From Colwellia sp. M166 (GTDB lineage Bacteria; Pseudomonadota; Gammaproteobacteria; Enterobacterales; Alteromonadaceae), in NCBI RefSeq assembly GCF_024585285.1, contig NZ_CP040755.1, forward strand, positions 310,001-374,000: a stretch of 64,000 bases of DNA. The letters run 5' to 3'. The notes beneath the pieces are model-generated. The model was not told the DNA's origin, did no database searches, and worked only from the letters and a program-made list of their open reading frames with translations. Both the position numbers and the translations under genes were made by a program. Of the stretch, positions 55,588-64,000 are shown piece after piece. Position 1 is the first letter of the stretch, and the number at the start of each line of letters is the position of its first letter.

Positions 55588-58500
55588 ACCACTTTAAGTT
55601 TTGATTCTTCATTCGAAAGAATATTATTTTTTAGAGATTTACCTTCAAGCAGAAGTGTTAATCCTTGTTGAGTTTCATCATCATCAAAGCCTAATTCTTT
55701 CAGAGTTATTTTTTCATCTTTATCCATCAACGTACTAACTTTATCCCAGCTACCTGTTCGGGCAAAGATAAACTTTGTTAGTTCATTACCGACTTCTAAT
55801 TGCTGACGTTCATCAAGCATAAACATACCTGGAGATAAGCCGTTTTTTCGTGCAAACAGGTCTAGAAATTGAGTTCGAGCAATGTTTGCGTTTTTTGGAT
55901 GTGAAGATTGATAATATGAAGCTGAATGGCAGACCATATCCAATTGTATAAAGTCTGATGTTTCAGATAATTGGAATTCAACCTCACCTTGATTAGTAGC
56001 AACAAGGCTTAGGCTACTATTTTCATCATCACCATTTATTTTTCTGTTTAGAAGTTGAACAGAATTCATTGAAAGTCTGATAATGCTAACTAGGTCGCAT
56101 GTAAGCGCATCAAACCTTGTAACCTCTTGCTCATAGTGTGATTCAGCAAGTGATAGCTCATATTGCTTTAAAAAGGGTTTTCCTTTCTTTATTGCTTGAT
56201 ATTCTTCATCTTCCATTATCTCAATTTCATTTCTTAACGATTCAACCTGAATCGATCCCGCCTTGCATTCCAGTGATATTTCATTTGCAATCATCTGCAA
56301 TCCACCTAAAAATGCTGGGCCTGTAACAAAGTGACGACATTGAATGCAATTACTAGTCCCAAGGTATCCAGGCGAGGCTGGTGCGTATAAATTCCTATCC
56401 TTATCTAGTGGTTTCCCACCGCTATTACATAACGTTCGACCATTAGGGCAAATCCCATAATCCATAAAGCTAAATGCTGCGGCAGGTATCTCCCAATTAT
56501 TCTTAACCAACTCTCCGTCGGAGCCAATAAGTTCAGACTTCGCTTGTTCCATTTTTTTTTGTTTAATAAGCTGTTCAACACGCTTAACTTGGTTTTTAAT
56601 GATTCGGTTATCAGCGTTTTGCAATTGTTCTTGGATATCGACTGCTGAAACTTTCGTGTAATAAATAGTCATAACCAACGAAGAGTGACCTACAAGTTTT
56701 TGAACTATTTCAGGTGATATCTGTGCATCCCGAACAAAAGCAGTAATCAGTGATACGCGCATGGAGTGCAGGGTGAAATGTGCTTTGAAGGAGGTTAATC
56801 TATTCGATTTTAATCCTTTACTCAAATAAGCTAAGGGCAGTTCTTCATCTTGAATTAAATATAAAAGACCGCAAAAAGCTGCACTAAGTTTGGCTTGGGT
56901 TAAAGGGCGAATCCCCCCTTTAGTTGGGTCTCTAAACAAAAAACAAGACCGTGAATTATAACCATACTTCTTTAATTGGTACTCTGAAGCTTTTCCGCTA
57001 CTTTTATATTCGTTAGTCCATTTAGTTGGTTTTACTAACGGGTTGTATTTTGTCTGCCAATCTCTGAGCATTATTATCCAAGGAACAATCCTTTCATCTA
57101 CCCAAGGCACATCGTAGCCAATATATGCGTTCTTAGCTGTTTTGTTTGTGTTTACATGACAACTTACGCCGATTGTATTGTTTTTATCAATAAGTGTTAG
57201 TGATTCAGTTGGCTTTAGAAAACCTTGCCAATTTTTTTCAGGTACTCGATGTTCATCTAATAGTAAATTTTCTTCCCATTGATGTTTGCCGTCTTTTGTT
57301 GTTAGTATGTGTGAGTCAGCCTCTCCACTGTCTAACCAACATGTTTGACTACCGCGAAACGGCATAAAAAGCTGGGTATATAAAGCAATTAAACGTACTG
57401 GAGACCACATTTGGAATTGTCCCTTAGAATACCTCCAAACACAATTAGGATCATTTTTATCAATAACACTTTCATCCACATGAAACCACTCAGAGAAATA
57501 GGAATACATTTCAGTTTTAGTATCAATTGAATCAAACAATTCTCTAATATTGGTTACTTTAGAGTCAGCAGGCACAATGTATTTTCTGGCGCGGTCGATG
57601 TAGCGAAAGGGGAGCGCTGGCTTCCTCGACTCACTCAACCGTGGATTTCCATCTAATTCAACCTGAATATCTTTCTGTTTAATTGGATTTGAATAGCCCT
57701 CTAAATAGGTGACCTCTCCCGTTTCTTCGCAGGTATGAGCGCAACATTCTGTAAGCACAAAATCAAAGAACTCATTCACAGCATTGACTGCGGCCATAGT
57801 CTTACTAGACGCTGACAGTGCATTTAACCAAGCATTAATGTCTGGTTTGCTATCATAGTTAATGTCACAGTATTTTGCGGGAGAAGATGGCATGTTGTTG
57901 ATATTAAACAAAAAGTAATTTCTTAAGGTTTGTATTTTGTTACCTATTCTTTTTAACGAACTAACCCACTTGTTTGCCATATCGTGCCACTCTGCCAAAT
58001 CTTCGTTGTCAAGCATATCGAAGTCGGTAGAATAAGTGATATTTGAAAATGAAGAAAATCCGACGATTTGTTCTTTGTTGATGGCAAGGTAAGGGGTGGT
58101 TGTAGTAGCTTTTCGGTATTGATTGTTAGTAGTGATTTTATTTTCATGACAAAAGTTACGCACTTGGTCAACGTGCCAAAGCTTATCTTTGTTAAACGCA
58201 AGAAACTCTTCAAATGAATAAAAGCCGTATGTGTTTTCTGGGCTCTCAGGTAGTGCACGATACAGCTTCCTTGCCGATTCATAGCTTTTTTTATCAAAAA
58301 CAGATTGGTCTTTGATTAACGCTATAGCATCTAATGGGTCTTTATATTCTATACCTACAAAGCTAGCCCAGTCATAATATTCAGGCCAATGTTTTTTTGA
58401 TGGTTGGTTTGGGAATCTACGATCCTTTTTTATAAGTCCAACGTAGTCTGAAATAGTACGGACTTTCACATCAGCAGAATCAATATATCGTACGGTTTCT

Positions 58501-60119
58501 ATGTAGGAAGCATTTTTACTTAAAAATAAATCCCAATTTATCCAACCTAGCTCTGCATATTTCACTTCGGGAACTGAAGGTAATTTAGGGTCTTCTTTGT
58601 AACGTCTTCCGTACTCGATTCCACTACTAATATTAAGCGCAAGGGCAGCATCTGACGCTTCTTGAAGGGTTTCATAATGCTCCTTTTTTTCTTTACCTAA
58701 AAAAGCTCTCCAGCCTTCCCAACCTTGATCTTTATATTTGGTATCGGGATATGCAGGTAATTTAGGGTCTTCTTTGTAACGTCTTCCGTACTCGATTCCA
58801 CTACTAATATTAAGCGCAAGGGCAGCATCTGACGCTTCTTGAAGGGTTTCATAATGCTCCTTTTTTTCTTTACCTAAAAAAGCTCTCCAGCCTTCCCAAC
58901 CTTGATCTTTATATTTGGTATCGGGATATGCAGGTAATTTAGGGTCTTCTTTGTAACGTCTTCCGTACTCGATTCCACTACTAATATTAAGCGCAAGGGC
59001 GGCATCTGACGCCTCTTGAAGGGTTTCATAAAAATTAGTTTTTTCCTTACCTAAAAACGTATCGAAGCTTTCCCAACCTAGGGCGGCATATTTTTTATCG
59101 GGAGTTGCAGGTAATTTAGGGTCTTCTTTGTAACGTCTTTTGTACTCGGAAGGACTACTAATATTAAGCGCAATGGTGGCATCTGACGCTTCAGAGAGGG
59201 TTTCATAAAGACTCTTTTTTTCTTTACCTAAAAAAACATCAAAGCCTTCCCAACCTAGAACCTTATATTTTTCATCCGGAGATGAAGGTAATTTAGGGTC
59301 TTCTTTGTAGCGTTTTTGGTACTCGGCTTGCCCTCTAATGTAAAGTGTAATGGCGGCATCTGACGCTTCTTGAAGGGTTTCATAATACTCCTTTATTTCC
59401 TTACCTAGAAAAAGATTCCAATTATCCCAGCCTAGATTTTCATATGTTCTATGAGGGTTTGAAGGTAATTTAGGGTCTTCTTTGTAACGTCTTCGGTACT
59501 CGGTTCCACTACTAATATTAAGTGCAATGGCGGAATCTGACGCTTCTTGATGGGTTACATAATGATCCTTTTTTTCTTTACCTAAAAAAACATCAAAGCC
59601 TTCCCAGCCTTGGTCAGAATATTTCTTATCAGGGTTTGAAGGTAATTTAGGGTCTTCTTTGTAGCGCCTTTCGTACTCACCACTGTTACTAATATTAAGC
59701 GCAATGGCGGCATCTGACGCCTCTTGAAGGGTTTCATAAAAATCCTTTTTTTCTTTACCTAAAAAAACAGCAAAGCCTTCCCAGCCTAGATCCTTATATT
59801 TTGATTCGGGAGTTGAAGTTAATTTAGGGTCTTCTTTGTAGCGTTCTTTGTACTCATTTTTACCAATAATATTTAGTGCAATGGCGGCATCTGACGCCTC
59901 TTGATGGGTTTCATAAAGATTCTTTTTTTCTTTACCTAAAAAAGCATCCCAGCCTTCCCACCCTAGGTCTTTATATTTTACATCCGGATCTGAAGGTAGC
60001 TTTGAGTCTTCTTTGTAGCGTTTTTTGTACATTCTCTTCCCTGTAACGTTAAGCGCAATGGCGGCATCTGACGCTTCTTGAAGAGTTTCATATTGGTGAG
60101 ATTTCTTAGACATCTTCAT
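55584..60119 (-). CDS. gmtZ: GmtZ-like giant integrase with nine N-terminal repeats
   Basis: 1511 aa. Residues 10-540 are nine tandem 59-aa repeats of the phage-integrase repeat type (core RYKEDPKLP...GWEGWxxFLGK). Then comes a core-binding-like region (~600-850) and a tyrosine-recombinase catalytic domain: Arg in PFRGSQTCW (~940), HxxR in LHSMRVSL (~1118) and GHSSLVMTIYYTK, which has the His and the likely nucleophilic Tyr. A late Cys cluster (CPNGRTLC...CIQCRHF, ~1230-1270) looks like a zinc finger. The repeats probably bind DNA. It overlaps gmtY by 14 bases. Confidence 0.85.
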   Translation of the reverse strand: MKMSKKSHQYETLQEASDAAIALNVTGKRMYKKRYKEDSKLPSDPDVKYKDLGWEGWDAFLGKEKKNLYETHQEASDAAIALNIIGKNEYKERYKEDPKLTSTPESKYKDLGWEGFAVFLGKEKKDFYETLQEASDAAIALNISNSGEYERRYKEDPKLPSNPDKKYSDQGWEGFDVFLGKEKKDHYVTHQEASDSAIALNISSGTEYRRRYKEDPKLPSNPHRTYENLGWDNWNLFLGKEIKEYYETLQEASDAAITLYIRGQAEYQKRYKEDPKLPSSPDEKYKVLGWEGFDVFLGKEKKSLYETLSEASDATIALNISSPSEYKRRYKEDPKLPATPDKKYAALGWESFDTFLGKEKTNFYETLQEASDAALALNISSGIEYGRRYKEDPKLPAYPDTKYKDQGWEGWRAFLGKEKKEHYETLQEASDAALALNISSGIEYGRRYKEDPKLPAYPDTKYKDQGWEGWRAFLGKEKKEHYETLQEASDAALALNISSGIEYGRRYKEDPKLPSVPEVKYAELGWINWDLFLSKNASYIETVRYIDSADVKVRTISDYVGLIKKDRRFPNQPSKKHWPEYYDWASFVGIEYKDPLDAIALIKDQSVFDKKSYESARKLYRALPESPENTYGFYSFEEFLAFNKDKLWHVDQVRNFCHENKITTNNQYRKATTTTPYLAINKEQIVGFSSFSNITYSTDFDMLDNEDLAEWHDMANKWVSSLKRIGNKIQTLRNYFLFNINNMPSSPAKYCDINYDSKPDINAWLNALSASSKTMAAVNAVNEFFDFVLTECCAHTCEETGEVTYLEGYSNPIKQKDIQVELDGNPRLSESRKPALPFRYIDRARKYIVPADSKVTNIRELFDSIDTKTEMYSYFSEWFHVDESVIDKNDPNCVWRYSKGQFQMWSPVRLIALYTQLFMPFRGSQTCWLDSGEADSHILTTKDGKHQWEENLLLDEHRVPEKNWQGFLKPTESLTLIDKNNTIGVSCHVNTNKTAKNAYIGYDVPWVDERIVPWIIMLRDWQTKYNPLVKPTKWTNEYKSSGKASEYQLKKYGYNSRSCFLFRDPTKGGIRPLTQAKLSAAFCGLLYLIQDEELPLAYLSKGLKSNRLTSFKAHFTLHSMRVSLITAFVRDAQISPEIVQKLVGHSSLVMTIYYTKVSAVDIQEQLQNADNRIIKNQVKRVEQLIKQKKMEQAKSELIGSDGELVKNNWEIPAAAFSFMDYGICPNGRTLCNSGGKPLDKDRNLYAPASPGYLGTSNCIQCRHFVTGPAFLGGLQMIANEISLECKAGSIQVESLRNEIEIMEDEEYQAIKKGKPFLKQYELSLAESHYEQEVTRFDALTCDLVSIIRLSMNSVQLLNRKINGDDENSSLSLVATNQGEVEFQLSETSDFIQLDMVCHSASYYQSSHPKNANIARTQFLDLFARKNGLSPGMFMLDERQQLEVGNELTKFIFARTGSWDKVSTLMDKDEKITLKELGFDDDETQQGLTLLLEGKSLKNNILSNEESKLKVV
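58500..60092 (-). repeat. Nine tandem 177-bp coding repeats in gmtZ
   Basis: In-frame repeats of 59 codons. Repeats 7 (58854-59030) and 8 (58677-58853) encode identical protein and are almost identical DNA, and most of repeat 9 matches them too. The other six have diverged, so the last repeats were copied recently. Confidence 0.9.
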
Positions 60120-61539
60120 ATCCTTTGATTAATAGTTCACTATTTTGTTTCTCTAGTAAAGTTGATGCTTTTGAAAGAGCATGTGAAATTTCTTTTGGAT
60201 TATCGTGCTTGTAGGTTTCTTGGCTTTCAAGGCTTGCGTGGTGCATACATGTTTTGATCATATATGGATCAATGCCTGCGTCTTTAAGCCTAGTGCCATA
60301 GGCATGTCGATGGCAGTGTGGCGTACCACCGTATTCAAGTAGAGCTGTCATACCTATTTTTTCAATCGCTACCTTATGAGCATCTTGGTATGAATCCATA
60401 CTTAGCGGGTCGCCATTTTTATTGGTGAATAGGAAGGGATGCTCTCTACCAGACAGAGGGGCAGTTCTTGTTTGTATATAAGCTAAGAACAATTCAAAAA
60501 ATAGCTCTTTAACTCCGTTGGAGCCAAACATAAATACATTAAAATACTTGCCTTCAGGATTTATCGTAGAGTTTTTCCATCCAGCATTATATGTGCTGTT
60601 TGGGTGCTTCCATCTTGGCTCAAGCCCGTAGCGCTCTCGCAAAAATGTTTGCCTGTTTGCATTTGGTTGTTTTGTTTTATTTCTATACCATTCGGGTGCA
60701 AGCCCTTCTCTTGGGTGATAAATGCGGATCTGCTCTAGCCCTTCATTGGGGATAATATCGTCTACATATATGTGAAACACCTCAGATGTTCGAAGACCAC
60801 CGAAATGAAGCAGCATAGTTATTAGTACGTTAGCTAGATTGAATCTTTCATGAGGAGGGTGTGAGACAGGCACGCCTTTTTTAGCAAACCCATTCGATAG
60901 CAACCCCCAGATTTTATCTTCTCGAAATGCTTTGGATGGATCGAAATCAGGAGTTGAGTGAGTCTTACGGTTTCCGATGTTACGGGCTTCTTTGATGCTT
61001 TGCTCTTTGTGCTCCCTTGAGTAAGTGTGACCGAGGAACGATTTGTTTATACGATGGTTGTAAGCCGCAAGATTTAGAATTCGTTCAGATTTTGTTGCTG
61101 GTCTCTTTGGGTTCAACAACTCACTTTCACCATCAGTGGAATCATACAGCCAATCAGAAAATTGAGTGATATGGTAAATTATTTTATTGCCATACGCATT
61201 ACTTTGCGGCTTCCAACGCAAGGCCGTAGGGTCATTGCCTTTTTCATCAATTGTTCCCTCGTAAACCCGATTGCTGAACGCAACAAACATCTCTTTGGGA
61301 TTAGCAAACGAATCTTTATTTACAGTGGCGTAATCCAATAGAAGCCTGATAGCCTGAATCGATTGTGTTCGCCATGACTCGCTTATGCCTGCTGTTAGCG
61401 TTTTATTTTTTAAATACTCAAGGTGACTATGTAGTAGACCGTTTTCTACAAAAATAGCTTTAAAGACAAGTTTACGATTAAGGTTGTCAACTTTTATACT
61501 CACCTTCGCTGTGGTGGAGAAAAGATAATTATTGTTCAT
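60106..61539 (-). CDS. gmtY: GmtY-like tyrosine recombinase
   Basis: 477 aa. N-terminal core-binding region, then a catalytic domain: Arg in LLHFGGLRTSEVFHI (~250), His-x-x-Arg region GTPHCHRHAYGTRL (~405-418) and CMHHASLESQETYKH with the His and nucleophilic Tyr (~438-452). As the gene nearest the right island end it should, with GmtZ, carry out integration and excision. The ~150-bp upstream region reaches the attachment site and would carry the operon promoter. Confidence 0.87.
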   Translation of the reverse strand: MNNNYLFSTTAKVSIKVDNLNRKLVFKAIFVENGLLHSHLEYLKNKTLTAGISESWRTQSIQAIRLLLDYATVNKDSFANPKEMFVAFSNRVYEGTIDEKGNDPTALRWKPQSNAYGNKIIYHITQFSDWLYDSTDGESELLNPKRPATKSERILNLAAYNHRINKSFLGHTYSREHKEQSIKEARNIGNRKTHSTPDFDPSKAFREDKIWGLLSNGFAKKGVPVSHPPHERFNLANVLITMLLHFGGLRTSEVFHIYVDDIIPNEGLEQIRIYHPREGLAPEWYRNKTKQPNANRQTFLRERYGLEPRWKHPNSTYNAGWKNSTINPEGKYFNVFMFGSNGVKELFFELFLAYIQTRTAPLSGREHPFLFTNKNGDPLSMDSYQDAHKVAIEKIGMTALLEYGGTPHCHRHAYGTRLKDAGIDPYMIKTCMHHASLESQETYKHDNPKEISHALSKASTLLEKQNSELLIKGYEDV

Positions 61540-61639
61540 TTGGTTGATTTTAATGAATTGGTATTATTGGTACATGTTACACCCTAATACGTAATAAATA
61601 AAGGGCAAAAGTTTACAGAAAGAAAGGTTTCAGTTCGAT

Positions 61640-61700
61640 TAATACAAACAATTAGGTTGTTTTGGTACACCTAAGTACCCCCTAATACCTTGATAAGATG
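61640..61700 (+). other. Right island junction (attR) and terminal repeat
   Basis: GGTACACCTAAGTACC (61665-61680) and ACCCCCTA (61677-61684) end the island, then CTTGATAAG (61689 on) restores moxR. On the opposite strand this reads TAGGGGGT with a GGT...ACC palindrome, mirroring the left end. Codons Asp-Lys-Met-Glu then match the moxR frame. Confidence 0.7.
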
Positions 61701-62132
61701 GAGTTTTATGTTTATGAAACACAACAAGTCATTAAAGCTAAACAACGACCTATTATTATCATTACCTCGAACAATGAAAAAGAATTACCCGATGCTTTTT
61801 TAAGACGTTGTTTTTTCCATTACATTAAGTTTCCAACCAAAGATGAAATGGCAAAAATTATAGATGTTCACCACCCTAACGTTAAGCAAGACTTATTAAA
61901 GCAAACCTTAGAGGTATTTTTTGACTTAAGAGAAGTCAATGGCATCAAGAAAAAACCGTCAACTTCCGAGTTAATTGATTGGTTAAAATTGCTGATTTCG
62001 GATGATCTTGCACAAGATGTCTTATTGAATAAAAAATCAGACATAATTCCTTTATTTGGCGCCTTACTGAAAAATGAGCAAGATGTCTCTTTGCTGGAAA
62101 AATTAGCCTTTATGAGCAGACGAAACGGGTGA
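61689..62132 (+). pseudogene. MoxR AAA-ATPase, 3' half (beyond the island)
   Basis: Continues the gene broken at 24760. It encodes the C-terminal half from LDKMEFYVYE: sensor and Arg-finger region ITSNNEKELPDAFLRRC, then the lid domain KKPSTSELIDWLKLL. The frame has no internal stops over ~145 codons, so the insertion is probably recent. An ATG at 61698 could start a fragment, but no ribosome site is near. Confidence 0.88.
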
Positions 62133-62139
62133 TATAACA

Positions 62140-63312
62140 GTGTTTATCGACTTTTTTCTCACGCTAAAAAAACACAAAGTTCCTTGTAGCTTGCGTGAAC
62201 TACTCGATCTTATCGCGCTATTAAAAAAAGGCGTGGTATTTGCCAATGTAGAAGAATTTTATAATCTGGCCAAAATTGTCATGGTTAAAGATGAAATTCA
62301 TTATGACAAGTACGACAATGCCTTCGCTGAATATTTTAAAGGCATTGAAAGTATAGATATTTTTGATCAAATTCTGCCAGAAGATTGGCTAAGAAAAGAG
62401 TTTGAGAAAAATTTATCGCCAGAAGAAAAAGCACAGCTTAAAGCCTTAGGTGGTCTTGAAGCCTTAATGAAAACTTTAAAAGAACGGCTTGAAGAACAAA
62501 AAAAACGTCATGCAGGTGGTAGTAAATGGGTAGGCACTGGAGGCACTTCGCCATTTGGTGCTTATGGTTATAATCCGGAAGGCATTCGCGTTGGTCAAGA
62601 CAAAAACCGTAATAATAGTGCGGTGAAGGTTTGGGACAAACGAGAGTTTAAAAACTTTGATCAAGACCGTGAACTGGGCACGCGAAATATCAAATTAGCG
62701 TTAAAAAAACTGCGTAAATTTGCCCGTACTGGCGCTAGTGAAAGACTTGATATTAATACCACTATTCGCTCTACCGCACAAAACGGTGGCTTGCTTGATG
62801 TTCATATGGAGCCTGAGCGCCATAACGCGGTAAAAGTACTGATGTTTTTTGATATCGGTGGCTCGATGGATGAGTATATTCACACCTGTGAAGAATTGTT
62901 TTCCGCAGCGCACAGCGAATTTAAACACTTAAAGTTTTTCTACTTTCATAACTGTTTGTACGATAAAGTTTGGCAAGATAATCAGCGTCGCTATCGAGAA
63001 ACAGTTGATCTTGAAGAAGTTATTAGAACTTTTGGTAGTGATTATAAAGTGATCTTTGTTGGTGATGCCACCATGGGGCCATACGAAATTATGGCACGTG
63101 GCGGCAGTGTTGAACACTGGAATGAAAAGCCCGGCATAGACTACATGAACCGCCTTTTATCACATTTCAATAAAGTGGCGTGGTTAAACCCGCAGCCGGA
63201 AACGCACTGGCCTTATCATCACTCGATATCTGTTATACAGCAGATAGTTAACGACAGAATGTTTCCGTTAACGGTTGATGGTATCGGACGTGCGATAAAA
63301 GAAATCAGTTAG
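62140..63312 (+). CDS. VWA-domain protein, chromosomal partner of the split MoxR
   Basis: 390 aa, GTG start 7 bp after the MoxR stop. Same architecture as the island copy at 50230: GSKWVGTGGTSPFGAYGYNP (~127-146) and a VWA metal site DIGGSMDEY (~243-251), with VFVGDATMGPYEIM. Intact, but its operon promoter is now 37 kb away on the other side of the island, so expression may be lost or driven by sequence near the island end. Confidence 0.88.
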   Translation: MFIDFFLTLKKHKVPCSLRELLDLIALLKKGVVFANVEEFYNLAKIVMVKDEIHYDKYDNAFAEYFKGIESIDIFDQILPEDWLRKEFEKNLSPEEKAQLKALGGLEALMKTLKERLEEQKKRHAGGSKWVGTGGTSPFGAYGYNPEGIRVGQDKNRNNSAVKVWDKREFKNFDQDRELGTRNIKLALKKLRKFARTGASERLDINTTIRSTAQNGGLLDVHMEPERHNAVKVLMFFDIGGSMDEYIHTCEELFSAAHSEFKHLKFFYFHNCLYDKVWQDNQRRYRETVDLEEVIRTFGSDYKVIFVGDATMGPYEIMARGGSVEHWNEKPGIDYMNRLLSHFNKVAWLNPQPETHWPYHHSISVIQQIVNDRMFPLTVDGIGRAIKEIS

Positions 63313-63332
63313 TTACCCCATTACTGGTGAGC

Positions 63333-63367
63333 AATAGCTAAAAAGTATGCACTACGCTTTAGCTATT
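63333..63367 (+). terminator. Hairpin after the VWA gene
   Basis: AATAGCTAAA (63333-63342) pairs perfectly with TTTAGCTATT (63358-63367), with a 15-nt loop and a T-rich ATTCT after it. Probable terminator of the moxR-VWA operon. Confidence 0.5.
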
Positions 63368-63453
63368 ATTCTAATGGCAATCTTAGCTATAAGTTGCGGC
63401 AGCCACTCAGTGAGTGATAAGCATAGACAATAATAAAAATAGAGAGAGTAACG

Positions 63454-63486
63454 ATGGAATATTTACGTACAGATGATAGCTATTAG
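63454..63486 (+). pseudogene. First codons of a disrupted gene
   Basis: A good ribosome site (AGAGAGAG) precedes an ATG that reads MEYLRTDDSY and stops, exactly where the repeat array begins. The first residues resemble the start of haloalkane dehalogenases (MEYLRTPD-like). The array may have invaded or replaced the rest. Ten residues are too few for certainty. Confidence 0.3.
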
Positions 63487-63497
63487 TTAAGTTATTA

Positions 63498-63971
63498 GTT
63501 ATCAGGAAAGTTATAAAAAGTTATCAGGCCACCCAAAGTTATCAGGCTAAAAGTTATCAGGCCACCCATAATATAAGTTATGGCAAGTTATCAGGCCACC
63601 CATCAAAAAGTTATCAGGCCACCCATAATATAAGTTATCAGGCTATAAGTTATCAGGCCACCCATAATAGAACGTCTACATTTCATCTAATAAACTACAC
63701 TTAATTTACCCTTACTAAGTTCGGTATCAAGTTATCAGGCCACCCATAACAAAAGTTATCAGGCAAAAGTTAACAGGCCACCCATAATAGAACGTCTACA
63801 TTTCATCTAATAAACTACACTTAATTTACCCTTACTAAGTTCGGTGATTGTAATAAAGTTAACAGGTCACCCATAATAGAACGTCTACAAAAAAGTTAAC
63901 AGGCCACCCATAATAGAACGTCTACATTTCATCTAATAAACTACACTTAATTTACCCTTACTAAGTTCGGT
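63498..63971 (+). repeat. REP-like repeat array upstream of a RAYT gene
   Basis: GTTATCAGGCCACCC or its GTTAACAGG(C/T)CACCC variant occurs nine times (starts 63520, 63553, 63587, 63610, 63649, 63731, 63769, 63858, 63895), with four partial copies between. A 65-nt unit beginning CCCATAATAGAACGTC and ending CTAAGTTCGGT is present three times (63661, 63781, 63907). On the other strand each short unit carries GGGTGG, containing the GTGG tetranucleotide of RAYT targets. Confidence 0.85.
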
Positions 63972-63978
63972 GATTGTC

Positions 63979-64000
63979 ATGCCTAAGCCCCGTTCACAAC
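63979..64000 (+). CDS. RAYT (REP-associated tyrosine transposase), first codons only
   Basis: The ATG at 63979 opens MPKPRSQ, the start of the Y1/IS200-like REP-associated transposases that I recall as MPxPR...STPYYHCVSRCVRRAF. The window ends after 7 codons. The repeat array in front of it fits, because RAYTs act on nearby REP-like repeats. Confidence 0.55.

Larger units (their letters stand above)
24761..61688. mobile_element. 36.9-kb genomic island (gamma-mobile-trio type) in moxR
   Basis: Both ends are fixed by the split moxR gene: the reading frame stops matching after 24760 and resumes at 61689. The right end carries an operon of a tyrosine recombinase, a repeat-rich giant integrase and a third protein. 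I recognise this as the gamma-mobile-trio order GmtY-GmtZ-GmtX. Each end has an inverted TAGGGGGT followed by a GGT...ACC imperfect palindrome. Cargo is an RT, PEP-CTERM/PrsT genes, helicase operon, RM-like operon, type II CBASS, two IS elements and a second moxR-VWA pair. Trio naming is from memory of the family; the insertion itself is read directly. Confidence 0.85.

Noticed and set aside
58500..60092. Regular 177-bp repeats that might be taken for a CRISPR or satellite array
   Set aside because: They are in frame inside a 1511-aa integrase gene and encode 59-aa protein repeats.
63498..63971. CRISPR array at the right end
   Set aside because: Unit spacing is irregular, intervals are not unique spacers, longer units repeat too, and no cas gene is near. 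REP/RAYT fits better.

Overview
ORGANISM. The window is AT-rich, gene-dense bacterial DNA. The protein types point to a marine gammaproteobacterium of the order Alteromonadales, most like Colwellia or a relative. The evidence is an E. coli-like FadD, a large secondary beta-oxidation cluster, a PEP-CTERM/PrsT pair, a RAYT-type REP array and a gamma-mobile-trio-like island. The genus is inferred from recall, not from a search. No rRNA or tRNA gene was seen.

LAYOUT. (1) 1-7.7 kb: the end of an alpha/beta hydrolase-OsmC fusion, a succinate-semialdehyde dehydrogenase, a CaiB/BaiF CoA-transferase, an esterase, small membrane and lipoproteins including an MliC-type lysozyme inhibitor, and a LysR regulator. 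(2) 8-23.2 kb: a co-directional acyl-CoA catabolism cluster with SDRs, an old-yellow-enzyme reductase, an ACAD10/11-like acyl-CoA dehydrogenase with its APH-family kinase, a long acyl-CoA dehydrogenase, MaoC, thiolase, FadD, a patatin and an MDR reductase. Terminators split it into units, and the same upstream element precedes two of them. (3) 23.4-24.3 kb: a deletion has fused a molybdopterin oxidoreductase to the tail of a DUF1295-like membrane protein. (4) 24.76-61.69 kb: a 36.9-kb island inserted inside a MoxR AAA-ATPase gene. The two gene halves flank it, with the intact VWA partner gene just downstream. (5) 63.4-64.0 kb: a REP-like repeat array ending at the first codons of a RAYT transposase.

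ISLAND. At the right end, reading leftward, is one tight operon: a tyrosine recombinase (GmtY-like), a giant integrase with nine 59-residue repeats (GmtZ-like), a GmtX-like protein, a small coiled-coil protein, a RecD2-like helicase, and then a complete second moxR-VWA pair. The element therefore carries a full copy of the operon it interrupts. In the middle is a defence region. Two divergent operons share a control region with two GCTCCG-N4-CGGAGC palindromes. Leftward runs an unnamed six-gene helicase operon. Rightward run XRE and WYL regulators, an MmeI-like methyltransferase, a second helicase and a GIY-YIG nuclease, followed by a complete type II CBASS operon (CD-NTase, Cap2, Cap3, two-TM SAVED effector). 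At the left end are a stand-alone reverse transcriptase, a frameshifted PEP-CTERM protein gene and a prsT gene broken by an IS982 element. An IS21 element with a frameshifted istB and a decayed GIY-YIG gene lie between the CBASS operon and the recombinase operon.

HOW IT WORKS TOGETHER (inference). The chromosome part describes a cell that degrades fatty and hydroxylated acids. The island looks like a gamma-mobile-trio element with anti-phage cargo. It seems to limit the damage of insertion by bringing a diverged replacement for its target operon.
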